Assembly (NCBI RefSeq): GCF_023712105.1
Contig: NZ_JAMLJI010000001.1
Span: forward strand, 1,054,001-1,118,000
Length of the DNA: 64,000 nucleotides
DNA from: Larsenimonas suaedae
Lineage (GTDB): Bacteria; Pseudomonadota; Gammaproteobacteria; Pseudomonadales; Halomonadaceae
Direction of reading: 5' to 3'
Shown one piece after another: positions 18,412 through 27,963 of the stretch. Within the stretch, counting starts at the first letter, position 1, and each line of letters begins with the position of its first letter. The translations under genes were made by a program, and so were the position numbers. The notes beneath the pieces are model-generated. The model did not search any database. It was not told the DNA's origin and saw nothing but the letters and a program-made list of their open reading frames with translations.

Positions 18412-19077
18412 TCAGTTGGAATCCACCTTGGGCGGATCGACTTCGAGTTTTTGAGCCGCGATGACCGCCTGAGTGCGCGAATGCACACCGAGCTTTCGAA
18501 GAATTGCAGTCACATGCGCCTTGATGGTCGCTTCAGAGACGTTCAGGTCATAGGCGATCTGCTTGTTGAGCATGCCTTCGGTCAACATGTTGAGCACGCG
18601 AAACTGCTGAGGTGTTAATGAGGCAATGGCTTCGGCAAACTTGGTTTCTTCCTCATTGGATTCTCCAAGTGCAGCAGCCATTTCAGGCGGAAGCCATATC
18701 TCGCCGTCGATAATTTCACTGATGGCGCCGGCAATAACATCCAGGGAAGCGGACTTGGGAATGAAACCGGAAGCACCATAATCGATCGAGCGGCGCACCA
18801 CGCTGACTTCCTCGCTGCCGGAAACGACCGCCACCGGAATATCAGGCATCTGACCGCGCAGTTGGATCAATCCGGAAAAGCCATGCGCGCCCGGCATATG
18901 AAGATCAAGCAGGATCAAGTCGACGTCAGGGTGACGCGTGACGGCATCGACGGTCGCTTCCATGGTGTCGGCTTCCACAATGTCGACCTGGGAGGCGACT
19001 TGGCGAAGCGCCTGGGTCAACGCCGCCCGAAACAACGGATGATCGTCGGCAACAATAAATTTCTGGGCTAAAGCCAT
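18412..19077 (-). CDS. crbR: LuxR/NarL-type response regulator (CrbR/ErdR type)
   Basis: From the ATG at 19077, with a GAGGAG site, the protein is 221 residues. The receiver domain has the acidic pair Asp11-Asp12, phospho-acceptor Asp58 in LILLDLHMPG and the switch Ser/Lys in VVSGSEE and FIPKSAS; the C-terminal LuxR HTH spans about 147-205 (LTPQQFRVLNMLTEGMLNKQIA). It converges on the crbS kinase gene and lies downstream of acs on the same strand, separated by an acs terminator. In characterised systems the homologue activates acs transcription after phosphorylation by CrbS; here this is inferred from synteny. Confidence 0.9.
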   Translation of the reverse strand: MALAQKFIVADDHPLFRAALTQALRQVASQVDIVEADTMEATVDAVTRHPDVDLILLDLHMPGAHGFSGLIQLRGQMPDIPVAVVSGSEEVSVVRRSIDYGASGFIPKSASLDVIAGAISEIIDGEIWLPPEMAAALGESNEEETKFAEAIASLTPQQFRVLNMLTEGMLNKQIAYDLNVSEATIKAHVTAILRKLGVHSRTQAVIAAQKLEVDPPKVDSN

Positions 19078-19200
19078 TTCGTCCGTTCTCCTCAAAACCC
19101 TGTGCACTAAAAAAGTACAGGCGCCTGGTGCATCTTCACCTTGGCTGCCGGTGTTACCTGCGGCACACGCGCTACCGTTATTTAGGTCATCTATCTTATC

Positions 19201-19215
19201 GGGCAGTTTCTGCCC
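19201..19215. promoter_or_regulatory. Inverted repeat upstream of crbR
   Basis: GGGCAG and CTGCCC are separated by 3 bp (TTT), about 125 bp upstream of the crbR start. It lacks a T run of terminator type and may be a regulatory site or part of the mRNA leader. Confidence 0.3.
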
Positions 19216-19305
19216 TTGTATGCGTACTACCTATGGCTACATCTTTGCCCATACGCACAGGGTGTGTCCACACATCGGTCGACTTTATGCGCACATCAAA
19301 CATGG

Positions 19306-19330
19306 AAAAGGCGCCCGCAGGCGCCCTTTT
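19306..19330 (-). terminator. Terminator of acs
   Basis: The stem GGCGCC/GGCGCC with a 4-nt loop is flanked by AAAA and TTTT runs, 17 bp beyond the acs stop. It can work on both strands. Confidence 0.85.
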
Positions 19331-19346
19331 AAACAGGACTTAACCC

Positions 19347-21290
19347 TCAGCCTGCCCGGTGATCGATCAGATCGTCGACCACACTTGGATCGGCCAGCGT
19401 ACTGGTATCACCCAGGCCGTCGAGTTCATTGGCGGCAATCTTTCTCAGGATGCGTCGCATGATCTTGCCAGAACGCGTCTTGGGAAGGCCCGGCGCCCAC
19501 TGAATAACGTCCGGTGTCGCAATCGGCCCGATGTCCTTTCGCACCCATTTCACAAGCTCGCTTCGAAGCTCGTCTGACGGCGTGACGCCTTCATTCAACG
19601 TCACATAGATATAAATGCCCTGACCCTTGACGTCATGAGGGAAGCCAACGACGGCCGCTTCGGCCACGGCCTCATGCGCCACCAGCGACGACTCGATCTC
19701 GGCAGTGCCCATGCGGTGGCCGGAGACATTCAACACGTCATCGATTCGGCCGGTGATCCAGTAGTAGCCTTCTTCATCGCGTCGGCAGCCATCGCCTGTG
19801 AAATAGACGTCATCGAACGTCGAGAAGTAGGTCTGCACAAACCGCTCGTGGTTGTTCCAGATGGTGCGCGCCTGACCGGGCCAGCTGGCCTTGATGATGA
19901 GATTGCCTTCAGTCGCTCCCTCGAGCTCATTGCCCTCATTGTCATAGAGTGCGGGCTGAATACCGAAGAACGGATGCGTCGCCGACCCTGGCTTGAGCTC
20001 GGTCGCCCCGGGCAGCGGCGTGATCATGACCCCGCCGGTTTCGGTTTGCCACCAGGTATCCATGATCGGGCATTGGCTGTTACCGATCACACGATAGAAC
20101 CATTGCCACGCCTCGGGGTTGATCGGCTCGCCCACCGAGCCCAGTACTCTCAGCGACTGCCGTGAGCTTGAATCCATGATGTGATCGCCCTGCGCCATCA
20201 GTGAGCGCACCATGGTGGGGGACGTATACAGAATGGTCACGCCATAGCGGTCGATGATCTCACCGATGCGGCCGTGATCGGGGTAGCTCGGCACGCCCTC
20301 GAACAGCACCGATGTAGTGCCGTTGGCCATTGGGCCGTAAACGATATAGGAGTGACCGGTAATCCAGCCGACATCCGCGGCGCACCAATACACGTCGTCA
20401 TCGTGCACGTCGAAGATATCGTGATGCGTCATCGACGCGTACAGAAGATAGCCGCCCGTGGTATGCAAGAGCCCTTTCGGGGCGCCGGTCGAGCCGGAGG
20501 TATAAAGAATGAACAGCGGGTCTTCCGCCTTCATGGGCTCGGCCGGGCACTCGGCGCTCTGATCCGCCACCACATCGTCATACCAGCGGTCGCGCTCGGT
20601 GGTCTCGATATCAGCACCGGTACGCTTGACCACGACCACGTGCTCGACCACCTCCGTGCCCGGGCGGTCGAGCGCCTCGTCGACGTTTTCCTTCAGCGGA
20701 ATCTGCTTGCCACCGCGAACCGATTCATCGGAGGTGATGACCACACGGGAACCTGAATCGACGATGCGGTTGGCCAGCGCGTCCGGTGAAAACCCACCGA
20801 ATACCACCGAGTGAATTGCCCCGATGCGCGCGCAGGCAAGCATGGCCACAACGGCTTCCGGGATCATTGGCATGTAGAGCGTGACGGTGTCGCCTTTTTT
20901 GACGCCAAGGTCCTTCAAGCCATTGGCAAACCGGCAGACGCGCTCGTGCAGCGCCTTGAATGTGATCGAATCGGTCTTGGCCTGGTCGTCGCCTTCCCAA
21001 TGGAACGCGACCTGATCGCCTTTTGTATCGAGGTGCCGATCAAGGCAGTTGTAGCAGGCGTTCAGCGTGCCGTCCTCGAACCACTTGATCGAGACGCTAT
21101 CGGGCGAAAAGGAGACATTGCCCGCCGTTTGCGGCTTGGAAAACCAGTCAAGCCGTTTGGCCTCTTCGAGCCAGAACGCATTGGTGGATTCAACGGACGT
21201 CTGGTAGCGAGTACGGTATGCCGCTTCATCGACCCAAGCGCGCTCGCGGATGGTTTCAGGCACCGGATAGCGTTTGGCTTGCTCAGTCAT
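19347..21290 (-). CDS. acs: Acetyl-coenzyme A synthetase
   Basis: The start at 21290 ([16 protein letters not shown]) gives 647 residues, the usual Acs length; the frame is open to 21380 but without similarity. Acs converts acetate, ATP and CoA to acetyl-CoA via acetyl-AMP. The ANL-family motifs are present: the P-loop [45 protein letters not shown] and the C-terminal lysine motif [15 protein letters not shown], whose Lys is the known target of reversible acetylation. It follows the same strand as crbR and is the expected target of the CrbSR pair. Two GGTGCAA direct repeats lie upstream. Confidence 0.97.
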   Translation of the reverse strand: MTEQAKRYPVPETIRERAWVDEAAYRTRYQTSVESTNAFWLEEAKRLDWFSKPQTAGNVSFSPDSVSIKWFEDGTLNACYNCLDRHLDTKGDQVAFHWEGDDQAKTDSITFKALHERVCRFANGLKDLGVKKGDTVTLYMPMIPEAVVAMLACARIGAIHSVVFGGFSPDALANRIVDSGSRVVITSDESVRGGKQIPLKENVDEALDRPGTEVVEHVVVVKRTGADIETTERDRWYDDVVADQSAECPAEPMKAEDPLFILYTSGSTGAPKGLLHTTGGYLLYASMTHHDIFDVHDDDVYWCAADVGWITGHSYIVYGPMANGTTSVLFEGVPSYPDHGRIGEIIDRYGVTILYTSPTMVRSLMAQGDHIMDSSSRQSLRVLGSVGEPINPEAWQWFYRVIGNSQCPIMDTWWQTETGGVMITPLPGATELKPGSATHPFFGIQPALYDNEGNELEGATEGNLIIKASWPGQARTIWNNHERFVQTYFSTFDDVYFTGDGCRRDEEGYYWITGRIDDVLNVSGHRMGTAEIESSLVAHEAVAEAAVVGFPHDVKGQGIYIYVTLNEGVTPSDELRSELVKWVRKDIGPIATPDVIQWAPGLPKTRSGKIMRRILRKIAANELDGLGDTSTLADPSVVDDLIDHRAG

Positions 21291-21337
21291 GGACCCACTC
21301 CCTAACGTATTATGTGTGCAGTACAAATCACGTGCGC

Positions 21338-21362
21338 GGTGCAAATAGGCACGCTGGTGCAA
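21338..21362. promoter_or_regulatory. Pair of direct repeats upstream of acs (candidate activator sites)
   Basis: GGTGCAA occurs at 21338-21344 and 21356-21362, 18 bp apart, 48-72 bp upstream of the acs ATG. CATAAT nearer the gene could be a -10 box and has no good -35 box, which would fit an activator-dependent promoter. Which factor binds is unknown. Confidence 0.3.
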
Positions 21363-21395
21363 CAAGAATAGACAGAACATGGTCCCGAGACTGTA

Positions 21396-21965
21396 TTAGA
21401 CCTTGGTGGCAGCACCTGACTCACTCACCCCTTGATAGTTCAGGGGTTGACCACAGATGCGACATCGATAACGCGTTCCCTTGAGCGTATTGAGGTAGCG
21501 TCGATGTGAGAGCGCGTGCGTCGAGCACGCACAGCGAAACCGATACGGCCTGGGGCTTGCCCGCGTCACATCGAAGGAATGAGTGACCGTGGGCGTGCGC
21601 ATGAAGACATCGCGCATCATGGCCTGCCAATCCACGCCATGGGGCGGCCGACGCCGTCCATCGCTCTCAAGCGCATGAAACACGAACCAGTGCGCCATTT
21701 CATGCGGCACCACCTCGTGCAAAAAGCGCCATGGATTCTCGCGCAACAGCGTCGCATTGAACCGCAGCCCCCCGCGCTTGAAATGCGCCTGGCCGGCGCT
21801 CTTGCCCTTGAGATCCAACCAGTGCGGCGGGCATGGCACATCGGGGTAATAGCGACAGCCCTGGTGCCAGCTGGCCGTAACGCACTCATCCAGAAGTACA
21901 ACCAGCGCCGAGCCCGACACACCGCTCAATTCAGACGCATCAGGCAGCTTCAAATATTCGATCAT
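21396..21965 (-). CDS. sprT: SprT-family zinc metalloprotease-like protein
   Basis: The 189-residue protein has the SprT-like domain with the HEMAH metal motif at 88-92 and a C-terminal zinc ribbon formed by RCACSTHALSHRR and RYRCRICG. Bacterial SprT proteins resemble eukaryotic Spartan proteases; the bacterial function is not well established. It lies downstream of nothing obvious on its strand and is transcribed towards acs, with a divergent UPF0149 gene 81 bp upstream. The C-terminus is somewhat longer than the E. coli protein (165 residues). Confidence 0.9.
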   Translation of the reverse strand: MIEYLKLPDASELSGVSGSALVVLLDECVTASWHQGCRYYPDVPCPPHWLDLKGKSAGQAHFKRGGLRFNATLLRENPWRFLHEVVPHEMAHWFVFHALESDGRRRPPHGVDWQAMMRDVFMRTPTVTHSFDVTRASPRPYRFRCACSTHALSHRRYLNTLKGTRYRCRICGQPLNYQGVSESGAATKV

Positions 21966-22046
21966 GAAACGTCCGCCATGGGCTCATCCACAGTTCATGT
22001 CAACGATGATAAAATGACCTTTTAAGTCGACAAGGTTCTGGCCCGC

Positions 22047-22700
22047 ATGACCGACCATCCCGAACAGCACCCGCTCATCGATGATGAGGAACTTGAAACG
22101 CTCGACGCCTTTCTCGACTCCGATACCGTCGACGAGGAAACTCTCAGCATCTACGGCACGCATGGGTTCATGGTGGCTCAGGCCATCGCCTTGAACCGGA
22201 TGGATGCTGCCGTCTGGGTGCCGACCATTTTCAATGGTGAGCCGCCGTTTGAAAACGATGAAGAACAGTCATCCATCCTGGCGCTGTGTCAGGCACTTCG
22301 CGACAACGCCATCGAGCTGTTCGAACAGGGCGAGTACGTCGAATTGCCGTTCGATGACGAGTTTGAACTCGACACCCGCAATCACCCGGTCGCGGACTGG
22401 TGCAGCGGATTCATGGAAAGCGTATTCATGGATGAGACCGCCTGGTTCGGTGATCTCGAAGAGGAAGCGGCCAAGTTGTTGCTTCCCTTCATGGCCCTGT
22501 CCGGGCTTTTCGACGATGAAGACGCAGACCTTGCCGCCATGGGCGCCACTCCGAAAGACGCGCAGAAACTGATGGCGCAACTGCCGGAACTGGCCCTCGA
22601 TCTGTACCTGCTTTATCGCACGCCCAAGGAAACCAAAAAGCCGGCGCCCTCCGCAAAGAGTGGTCAGACCGGCAAGAAAAAGGGCGCCCGAAAGCGCTGA
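22047..22700 (+). CDS. UPF0149 (YecA/YgfB) family protein
   Basis: The protein is 217 residues. Residues 1-190 are acidic and helical, with the family pattern THGFMVAQAIALNR, DWCSGFME and the repeated FFDDED-like acidic stretches; residues 191-217 form a Lys/Pro-rich tail. It lacks the C-terminal SEC-C zinc motif of YecA. The start follows a modest AAGG site. The cellular role of the family is unclear. It converges with the cardiolipin synthase gene (9 bp apart) and is divergent from sprT. Confidence 0.85.
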   Translation: MTDHPEQHPLIDDEELETLDAFLDSDTVDEETLSIYGTHGFMVAQAIALNRMDAAVWVPTIFNGEPPFENDEEQSSILALCQALRDNAIELFEQGEYVELPFDDEFELDTRNHPVADWCSGFMESVFMDETAWFGDLEEEAAKLLLPFMALSGLFDDEDADLAAMGATPKDAQKLMAQLPELALDLYLLYRTPKETKKPAPSAKSGQTGKKKGARKR

Positions 22701-22709
22701 TGCCCGTGA

Positions 22710-23837
22710 TCAGCGAAGGCGAGTCATCATGCCATTGATGTGGCCATAGACGTACTCGCGCCCGCGCTGCCACCAGGAGCGCTTGAACCACTGTTCAGCG
22801 ATCACTTCCTCGCTCTGAGCAAAGTTGCGCTCGAACAGCTCAGTCAGCTCCTTGGCAAACTCGGGGTGATGAATTTCCTGGTTCGCCTCGAGGTTCCACT
22901 GCAGACTCCAATGGTCGAAGTTACACGACCCGACGGTGCACCAGTCATCACAGAGACTGAACTTGGCGTGCGTAAAGCGCGGCTGGAACTCCATGATGCG
23001 CACGCCTGCCTTTAAAAGACGCGTGTAGTAGCGCTGGCCGGCATAATAGACGCCCGGGTGGTCGTGATCCTTGCCCGGCAACAATAGGCGCACATCCACG
23101 CCACGACGGGCCGCAGCAATCATCTTGCGACGAAGGCTTCGCGTCGGCACAAAATACGGTGTACAGATCCAGACCTGGTTCTTGGCCCTGTCGATCTGAT
23201 CCTGCAGCGACTTTCGAATCTGCTGAAAACGATACCCCTGCCCCCAGATCGCCCGGCCATCCATCTCGCCGGCGGGCTCGTCGGCCTTTTCAGCACTGGC
23301 CCCCAGCACACTTCGATCAATGCTGGGCTGGCCGGGGCCTCGCGACAGTCGCGACTGCCAGACGCGTCGATAAAGCGAGATCCAGTCGTTGACGCACGGC
23401 CCTTCGATGCGCACCGCCACCTCGAACCAGGAGTCCAAAAAGAAGTCGGAAGCGCCAAAACCACCGGTGAAGGCCACCTTGCCATCGACGATCATCAGCT
23501 TGCGGTGATCCCGTGAGATGAATTTGCCCAGGTGACGCAGCGTCAGCGGATTGAACTCGCGAAACTCGACGCCGGCGTCGATCAAGCGCTTTCGACTCTT
23601 GCGGGACAGATTCCAGGAGCCGCAGGCATCGATCATCAGCCAGACCTTTACGCCACGCTGGCAGGCATTTTCCATCGCCTTGATGAATCGCTCGCCAAGT
23701 TCGCTGTCCTCGAACATGTAAAGCTCGAGCAGCAGCGATGTTTCAGCGTTGTCCATCTCCTTGAACAGCGCCGGCAGAAACTGATCCGAATCCGGCAGCA
23801 GCGTGAAACTGTTACCCTCGCGCCATTGTGCGCGCAT
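22710..23837 (-). CDS. ClsB-type cardiolipin synthase (phospholipase D family)
   Basis: The ATG at 23837 is preferred: an upstream ATG at 23855 is in frame, but the GGGAG ribosome site lies between the two. The 375-residue protein carries two HKD motifs, HRKLMIVD (111-118) and HAKFSLCD (290-297), each with the usual Gly/Ser/Asn companions (TGGFGASDFFLDSW and GSCNFDHWS). There is no N-terminal membrane segment, as in ClsB and unlike ClsA. Such enzymes join two phosphatidyl groups to make cardiolipin. The divergent neighbour plsB makes the phospholipid precursor. Confidence 0.9.
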   Translation of the reverse strand: MRAQWREGNSFTLLPDSDQFLPALFKEMDNAETSLLLELYMFEDSELGERFIKAMENACQRGVKVWLMIDACGSWNLSRKSRKRLIDAGVEFREFNPLTLRHLGKFISRDHRKLMIVDGKVAFTGGFGASDFFLDSWFEVAVRIEGPCVNDWISLYRRVWQSRLSRGPGQPSIDRSVLGASAEKADEPAGEMDGRAIWGQGYRFQQIRKSLQDQIDRAKNQVWICTPYFVPTRSLRRKMIAAARRGVDVRLLLPGKDHDHPGVYYAGQRYYTRLLKAGVRIMEFQPRFTHAKFSLCDDWCTVGSCNFDHWSLQWNLEANQEIHHPEFAKELTELFERNFAQSEEVIAEQWFKRSWWQRGREYVYGHINGMMTRLR

Positions 23838-23870
23838 AGTTGAACTCCCTTTCAAACCCCGGCCATGAAC

Positions 23871-23900
23871 TTAGCACCGACGACCGCCAACCGCTATACT
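23871..23900 (+). promoter_or_regulatory. Possible promoter of plsB
   Basis: TTAGCA (23871-23876) and TATACT (23895-23900) are spaced by 18 bp in the 97-bp gap between divergent clsB-like and plsB. The leader would be about 28 nt. Confidence 0.4.
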
Positions 23901-23934
23901 GGCCGATTGTCCCGCGCTCAGGAGCTTCATTGAC

Positions 23935-26373
23935 GTGTCTTTTTTCTGGCAAAGCAGTTTGCAGCCCCTGTTGAAGCGCTGGCTGCGCTTTCGCTCCATT
24001 GCCCCGGAAACCACGGCGCTCAACGTAGCAGCGAACGACCGGCTGGTATATGTACTTGACCATGATGCCTTAAGTGATCAGCTGGCGCTCGATAGTTTGC
24101 GCGCCCAGACAACGCTACCCGGCATCCTCACAGACACGGCCAACGAGCCCGGGGAGACTCTTCCGGCGCACGTGGCGCTCAATCAGCTCAAACGCCACGC
24201 CCTGCGCGGGCCGCAGAAGCGCCCCTCGCCCAAGTTCGACGCGCTTCTGGAGCGACTTCAAGCCGATGATCAACCCGATGTGGTGTTTCTGCCGGTGTCG
24301 TTTTTCTGGGGCCGACGCCCCGGACGAGAAACCCGCGGTATATGGCGGCTCATGACCGCCGATCGCTGGCCGCTGTCCGGGCGGTTTCGACGACTCCTGT
24401 CGCTTGCGTTCAACGGGCGCCACATCGATGTACGCTACGGCACGCCGTACCGGGCAAGTGACCTGCTCACCTCGTCAGCCCCCAGCCAGGCGCACGCACG
24501 AAGGCGTTCGATACGCTTTCTGAACCGTCAATTTCGTCAGCGTCGGCAGGAAGTACTTGGACCGGATCTCTCGCACCGACGCACACTGGTGCGCACCGTG
24601 ATCCAGGCGCCCGAGGTTCGACAGCAGATCCGTCAAACGCATCAGGCGCACGACATCACGCTTGAGCGTGCAACAAAACGGGCCCGCCGCTACGCGCGCG
24701 AAATCGCCTCGCACACCTCGCCCCGAGCGCTTTGGTTGATGTACAAACTGCTGGGCCAGCTCTGGAACCGGCTCTATAACGGCGTCAACGTCACAGGTCT
24801 CGATCGCGTCCGCGCACTCGCCGGCACTCATGAGCTCATTTACGTGCCGTGCCATAGAAGCCATATCGATTACCTGCTCCTGTCCTACGTGATCTATCAC
24901 CACGGCCTGACCACACCGCAAATCGCGGCAGGCAAGAACCTGGACATGCCGGGCATCGGTGCCGTACTGCGACGAGGCGGGGCCTTTTTCATTCGCCGAA
25001 GCTTCAAGGGCAATGCGCTGTACGGCGCGGTCTTCAACGAGTATTTGCACCAACTGATCACCCGGGGCTATCCGGTCGAGTACTTCATCGAAGGGGGCCG
25101 TTCGCGCACCGGGCGCATGCTGCCCCCGAAGCTTGGCATGCTGGCCATGACGCTTCGCTCCTACGTGCGTGAGCCAAACACGCGCCCGATGGCCTTCATT
25201 CCGGTCTACATCGGCTATGAGAAAGTGCTCGAATCCGGCGCCTATCAAAAAGAGCTCACTACCGGCAGGAAAAAGGCCGAATCGCCCTTCGACCTGGTGC
25301 GGGTGATCAAACGCCTGCGCCAGCCGTTCGGACAGGTGCACGTCAACATCGGCGAGCCGCTGGCGCTCGATCACTGGCTTGACGCGCAGCAGCCTGACTG
25401 GCGCACCGAACCCACTCAGGACTGGCAGCCCGCGGCCGTGCGCGCGCTTGGCAAGGACGTGGTTCAACGCATCAACGAAGCAGCCACACTCAACGGCGTC
25501 AATCTGGTCGCGCTGGCGCTTTTGTCCACCTCACATCAGGCCATGGAAGAGTCACTGCTCGAAGCGCAGATCGAAACGCTCAACGCGCTTCAGCGCATCG
25601 CCCCCGCAACCCGCCATGTGATGCCCGCAGACGGCACACCCGCGCAGTGGATCGAACACGCAATCCATCTGGGCATGGTCAAGCGCGTCCCTCAGGCACT
25701 CGGGCCGATCATCGTCGTGCAGGACAACCAGACCGCCCTTCTGACCTGGTATCGCAACAACGTACTGCATCTTTTTGCCCGCTTCGCGTTGGTCGCTTTC
25801 GCGTTCAGACACCACACGCGGCTGACCCTCGAGGAACTGGAACACCTGGTTGGGCCGATGTGGCCGGCGCTTGATAACGAGTTCTTTCTGCCGGGCGTGA
25901 CCGACCGGGCCCACGCGTTCGACACTCTTCTTCACGCCCTGAAGGGGCAGGGTCTTCTCGAATATAACGGAGAATACTGGACACGCCCGACCCGCAAACT
26001 GATTCGAAACGAGCAGCTGATGACACTCGGCTCGATCATCGTGCCCACGCTTGAGCGCGGGTATTTACTGGTCTCCCTGCTCCTGAGAGCGCCTTCCGGC
26101 AGCTACACCCAGGAAAGCCTCGAAGGTCAGAGCCAGGCGCTTGCCGAGCGGCTGACGCTGTTGCAGGGCGTGAATGCGCCGGAATATTTCGATAAACGCC
26201 TGTTTCAGGGGCTCTTACAAACGCTTACCGATGAGGGGTGGTGCTGGGAGGATGATGCCGGCGTCCTTCACATTCATGAAGAGCTCAAGGACGCACTCAA
26301 CGCGCGGCGACGGCTGTTCGACCCTGCGCTTAGACAGCGCCTGATTCACCTTTTGGCAACGAAAGCGGTCTAG
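23935..26373 (+). CDS. plsB: Glycerol-3-phosphate 1-O-acyltransferase PlsB
   Basis: This 812-residue membrane-associated enzyme transfers an acyl chain to the sn-1 position of glycerol-3-phosphate, the first step of phospholipid synthesis. The acyltransferase HX4D motif is HRSHID at 307-312, followed by the block-II GAFFIRRSFKGN, block-III YFIEGGRSRTGR and block-IV AFIPVYIGYE segments. It begins with GTG, supported by an AGGAG site 11 bp upstream. It converges on rsmJ, 6 bp away, without a visible terminator. Confidence 0.97.
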   Translation: MSFFWQSSLQPLLKRWLRFRSIAPETTALNVAANDRLVYVLDHDALSDQLALDSLRAQTTLPGILTDTANEPGETLPAHVALNQLKRHALRGPQKRPSPKFDALLERLQADDQPDVVFLPVSFFWGRRPGRETRGIWRLMTADRWPLSGRFRRLLSLAFNGRHIDVRYGTPYRASDLLTSSAPSQAHARRRSIRFLNRQFRQRRQEVLGPDLSHRRTLVRTVIQAPEVRQQIRQTHQAHDITLERATKRARRYAREIASHTSPRALWLMYKLLGQLWNRLYNGVNVTGLDRVRALAGTHELIYVPCHRSHIDYLLLSYVIYHHGLTTPQIAAGKNLDMPGIGAVLRRGGAFFIRRSFKGNALYGAVFNEYLHQLITRGYPVEYFIEGGRSRTGRMLPPKLGMLAMTLRSYVREPNTRPMAFIPVYIGYEKVLESGAYQKELTTGRKKAESPFDLVRVIKRLRQPFGQVHVNIGEPLALDHWLDAQQPDWRTEPTQDWQPAAVRALGKDVVQRINEAATLNGVNLVALALLSTSHQAMEESLLEAQIETLNALQRIAPATRHVMPADGTPAQWIEHAIHLGMVKRVPQALGPIIVVQDNQTALLTWYRNNVLHLFARFALVAFAFRHHTRLTLEELEHLVGPMWPALDNEFFLPGVTDRAHAFDTLLHALKGQGLLEYNGEYWTRPTRKLIRNEQLMTLGSIIVPTLERGYLLVSLLLRAPSGSYTQESLEGQSQALAERLTLLQGVNAPEYFDKRLFQGLLQTLTDEGWCWEDDAGVLHIHEELKDALNARRRLFDPALRQRLIHLLATKAV

Positions 26374-26379
26374 CCTCGA

Positions 26380-27147
26380 TCAGGGCAGTTTCTTGTGCAC
26401 GTACACGTCATAGCGGCTGGTCTTGCCGATAACCTGATGCGACGGCTTGGGGCCATCAAGCGTTGGCGCCTTGCGGGGGCGTTTGACCACCACACGATAG
26501 AGCGCCGTATCCAGCGCTGCAGTAAGCAGAGTCGAGGCGTCGGGGTCGTCTCCGGCAAGCGCTCGAAAAAGACGCATGTCCTTTTTGACCAGCGCGGACT
26601 TGTCCCGATGTGGAAACATGGGGTCGAGGTGAACGACCTCGGGGGCAAACGCGGCATCACTGACAAGCGATTGGAGTGCCGTGACACTGTCACCGTGGCG
26701 AAACATCATTCGGGCCGCGACCTCGGCCGTGTCTTCATGGGTGCGGGCGCGCTCGAGCCCGTTCTCAAGCAGCGCCGCGATGGCGGCCACCCGCTCGATC
26801 ATGAGCACCCGACACCCAAGCGCTGCCAGAACGAACGCATCGCGGCCAAGGCCTGCGGTCGCATCGACGATGTCCGGCGTCGCGCCTTTTGAAAGCCCGC
26901 AGGCCTTGGCGATCAACTGCCCTCGCCCGCCGCCGAAACGACGGCGGTGAGCGTTCTTGCCTTCGGTAAAATCGACCCGGAGCGGATGACCGAATTCAGC
27001 CGGGTCCCCGCCGAGTTCGACGCCCTGATCACGTATGAACAGGGCGACGCCTTCTTCCACTGCACCCGCCCGGTCAATCAGCGCAAGCCCATAGCGTGAG
27101 GCGAGGCCTTGCGCGGCCTCGCTCCCATCGTCGATCACTGCGGTCAT
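26380..27147 (-). CDS. rsmJ: 16S rRNA (guanine(1516)-N(2))-methyltransferase RsmJ
   Basis: From the ATG at 27147, which shares one base with the uppP stop (TAATG), the protein is 255 residues (E. coli 250). It is a Rossmann methyltransferase: DATAGLGRDAFVLAALGCRV is the SAM-binding motif, followed by LDPMFPHRDKSALVKKDMR, whose DPMFP motif is typical of N2-guanine methyltransferases, and the C-terminal VVKRPRKAPTL. It modifies G1516 of 16S rRNA. It is the last gene of tsaB-uppP-rsmJ; the overlap points to translational coupling with uppP. Confidence 0.95.
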   Translation of the reverse strand: MTAVIDDGSEAAQGLASRYGLALIDRAGAVEEGVALFIRDQGVELGGDPAEFGHPLRVDFTEGKNAHRRRFGGGRGQLIAKACGLSKGATPDIVDATAGLGRDAFVLAALGCRVLMIERVAAIAALLENGLERARTHEDTAEVAARMMFRHGDSVTALQSLVSDAAFAPEVVHLDPMFPHRDKSALVKKDMRLFRALAGDDPDASTLLTAALDTALYRVVVKRPRKAPTLDGPKPSHQVIGKTSRYDVYVHKKLP

Positions 27148-27944
27148 TACAGAAACGCCACCAGCAGTACCGCGCCCAGCACCAGGCGGTAGATCACGAA
27201 CGGCAGCATGCCGATCCGATCCAGTGCTGCCAGGAACAGCTTGATGCACACCAGCGCCGACACAAAGGAGATCACGACGCCTCCCAGGATATCGAACAGA
27301 TACGCGTCGGTGCCGGTCTGAGCAAGCTCAATGCCCTTGAGGGTGCCAGCGGCGAGGATCAGAGGAATCGACAGCAGGAACGAAAACTTGGCCGCGGCCT
27401 GCCGAGTAAAGCCCATCATCAGTGCGGCCGTGATGGTAATTCCTGACCGAGACGTACCTGGAATCAGGGCCAGCGCCTGCGCGACGCCGATCAAAAATGC
27501 ATCGCGAAAGGTCAGAGTCGGCATGTCGCGCTCTCGGCGACCCCGTTTGTCGGCCCACCAAAGCAACAGACCGAAAATGATAGTCGTGGCCGCGATGACC
27601 AGCGCCGAGCGCGCATAGCTTTCGATCACGCTTTCAAACATGTAGCCAAAAAACAGCGCCGGCAGCGTTCCAAGCAGCACGCACCAGCCCATTCGGGCTT
27701 CCTCAGACGGCGTGCGCTTGAAGACATGGGCAAACCAGCCGGCAAGAATCTGCTTGATCTCGGTCCAAAACGCCATGATGACCGCCAGCAGCGTACCGAC
27801 GTGCACGGCGACGTCGAAGGCAAGCCCCTGGTCGGGCCAGCCAAACAGTTGCGATGGCAGGATAAGGTGGGCCGATGATGAAATCGGTAGAAACTCAGAC
27901 AGACCTTGAATCAAGGCCAATGCAACAACGTGCATCCACTCCAT
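27147..27944 (-). CDS. uppP: Undecaprenyl-diphosphatase
   Basis: The 265-residue inner-membrane protein has about eight membrane segments and the two family motifs, EFLPISSSAHLIL near the N-terminus and the PGTSRSGITI catalytic loop near the middle. It dephosphorylates undecaprenyl diphosphate to recycle the lipid carrier for peptidoglycan and surface glycans and gives bacitracin tolerance. It sits 19 bp downstream of tsaB and overlaps rsmJ by one base. Confidence 0.97.
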   Translation of the reverse strand: MEWMHVVALALIQGLSEFLPISSSAHLILPSQLFGWPDQGLAFDVAVHVGTLLAVIMAFWTEIKQILAGWFAHVFKRTPSEEARMGWCVLLGTLPALFFGYMFESVIESYARSALVIAATTIIFGLLLWWADKRGRRERDMPTLTFRDAFLIGVAQALALIPGTSRSGITITAALMMGFTRQAAAKFSFLLSIPLILAAGTLKGIELAQTGTDAYLFDILGGVVISFVSALVCIKLFLAALDRIGMLPFVIYRLVLGAVLLVAFL

Positions 27945-27963
27945 TGGACTTCCTTAACGTGAA

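Noticed and set aside
27147-27249. N-terminal extension of rsmJ
   Set aside because: The extra 34 codons lie inside uppP; the TAATG overlap start gives the family length.
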